5,183 bases of DNA. Source: Pseudomonadota bacterium (GTDB lineage Bacteria > Pseudomonadota > Gammaproteobacteria > Burkholderiales > Thiobacillaceae). Shown here in pieces: positions 5,105 through 5,183 of this stretch. The notes beneath the pieces were generated by a model that worked only from the letters and a program-made list of their open reading frames with translations, did no database searches and was not told where the DNA came from. The stretch lies in assembly GCA_021847385.1 (NCBI GenBank), contig JAJZTV010000154.1:1-5183 (forward strand), written 5' to 3'. The position numbers and the translations under genes were made by a program. Position 1 is the stretch's first letter. Each line of letters starts with the position of its first letter.

Positions 5105-5183
5105 ATGAGCGACTATATCCCCATACCCTGTGTCTTTCATGAGCAACTCGAGTTTGCCGTTTTGCGCCGACAGCGCCTGCGGC
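5105..5183 (+). CDS. Rof-like Rho-binding antiterminator, N-terminal fragment (cut by window edge)
   Basis: Only 26 codons are visible. The start MSDYIPIPCVFHEQLEFAVL resembles the beginning of E. coli Rof/YaeO (YQPINCDDYDNLELA): a Tyr-x-Pro-Ile-x-Cys segment, then Leu-Glu and an aliphatic/basic strand. Rof is an approximately 85-aa protein that binds the RNA-binding domain of Rho and reduces Rho-dependent termination. The ATG has a good ribosome-binding site and lies 7 bases after the diguanylate cyclase stop, so the two are probably co-transcribed. The call rests on a short N-terminal resemblance recalled from memory. Most of the domain is beyond the edge, so another small protein remains possible. 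Confidence 0.6.
   Translation, partial: MSDYIPIPCVFHEQLEFAVLRRQRLR

Noticed and set aside
4726..5106. Minus-strand 126-codon frame opposite the GGDEF domain
   Set aside because: It is a shadow of the conserved GGDEF coding frame.

Overview
This is a GC-rich stretch of Gram-negative chromosome, most likely from a betaproteobacterium or a close gammaproteobacterial relative. The evidence is the divergent rne / rluC pair, followed by a HAD phosphatase, a small Rieske protein and a short-form sppA, an order I associate with Betaproteobacteria. The assignment is inferred from gene order and protein resemblance, not from a search. Nothing suggests phage, plasmid or insertion sequence: gene content is housekeeping and base composition is even, apart from an A-rich start of rluC.

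Layout. Positions 1-514 on the minus strand hold the first 171 codons of rne (RNase E), cut by the window edge. Positions 515-994 form a 480-base divergent intergenic region, which I read mainly as a long structured 5' leader of rne. A candidate extended -10 element sits next to the rluC start codon, and the leader contains several hairpins plus a possible pairing that covers the rne Shine-Dalgarno sequence. From 995 everything runs on the plus strand as a tightly packed block: rluC (23S rRNA pseudouridine synthase), a HAD-IA phosphatase with a TTG start, a single-domain Rieske [2Fe-2S] protein, and sppA (membrane S49 peptidase). Each gene overlaps the previous one by 8 to 22 bases. After a 61-base gap containing an inverted repeat comes a six-helix membrane diguanylate cyclase. 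Seven bases after its stop begins a truncated gene resembling Rof, the Rho-binding antiterminator.

How the genes fit. RNase E and RluC act on RNA (mRNA/rRNA decay and processing; pseudouridylation of 23S rRNA). SppA degrades signal peptides or membrane peptides. The HAD and Rieske proteins have no specific known substrate or partner here. The diguanylate cyclase has an intact catalytic centre but lacks the inhibitory I-site. If the last gene is Rof, the window begins and ends with regulators of global RNA fate (RNase E decay, Rho termination), but a functional link is speculation.

I see no wholly new multi-gene system. The items most worth a second look are the rne leader structures, the Rieske protein with its long inter-motif spacer and extra cysteines, and the diguanylate cyclase / Rof-like pair.
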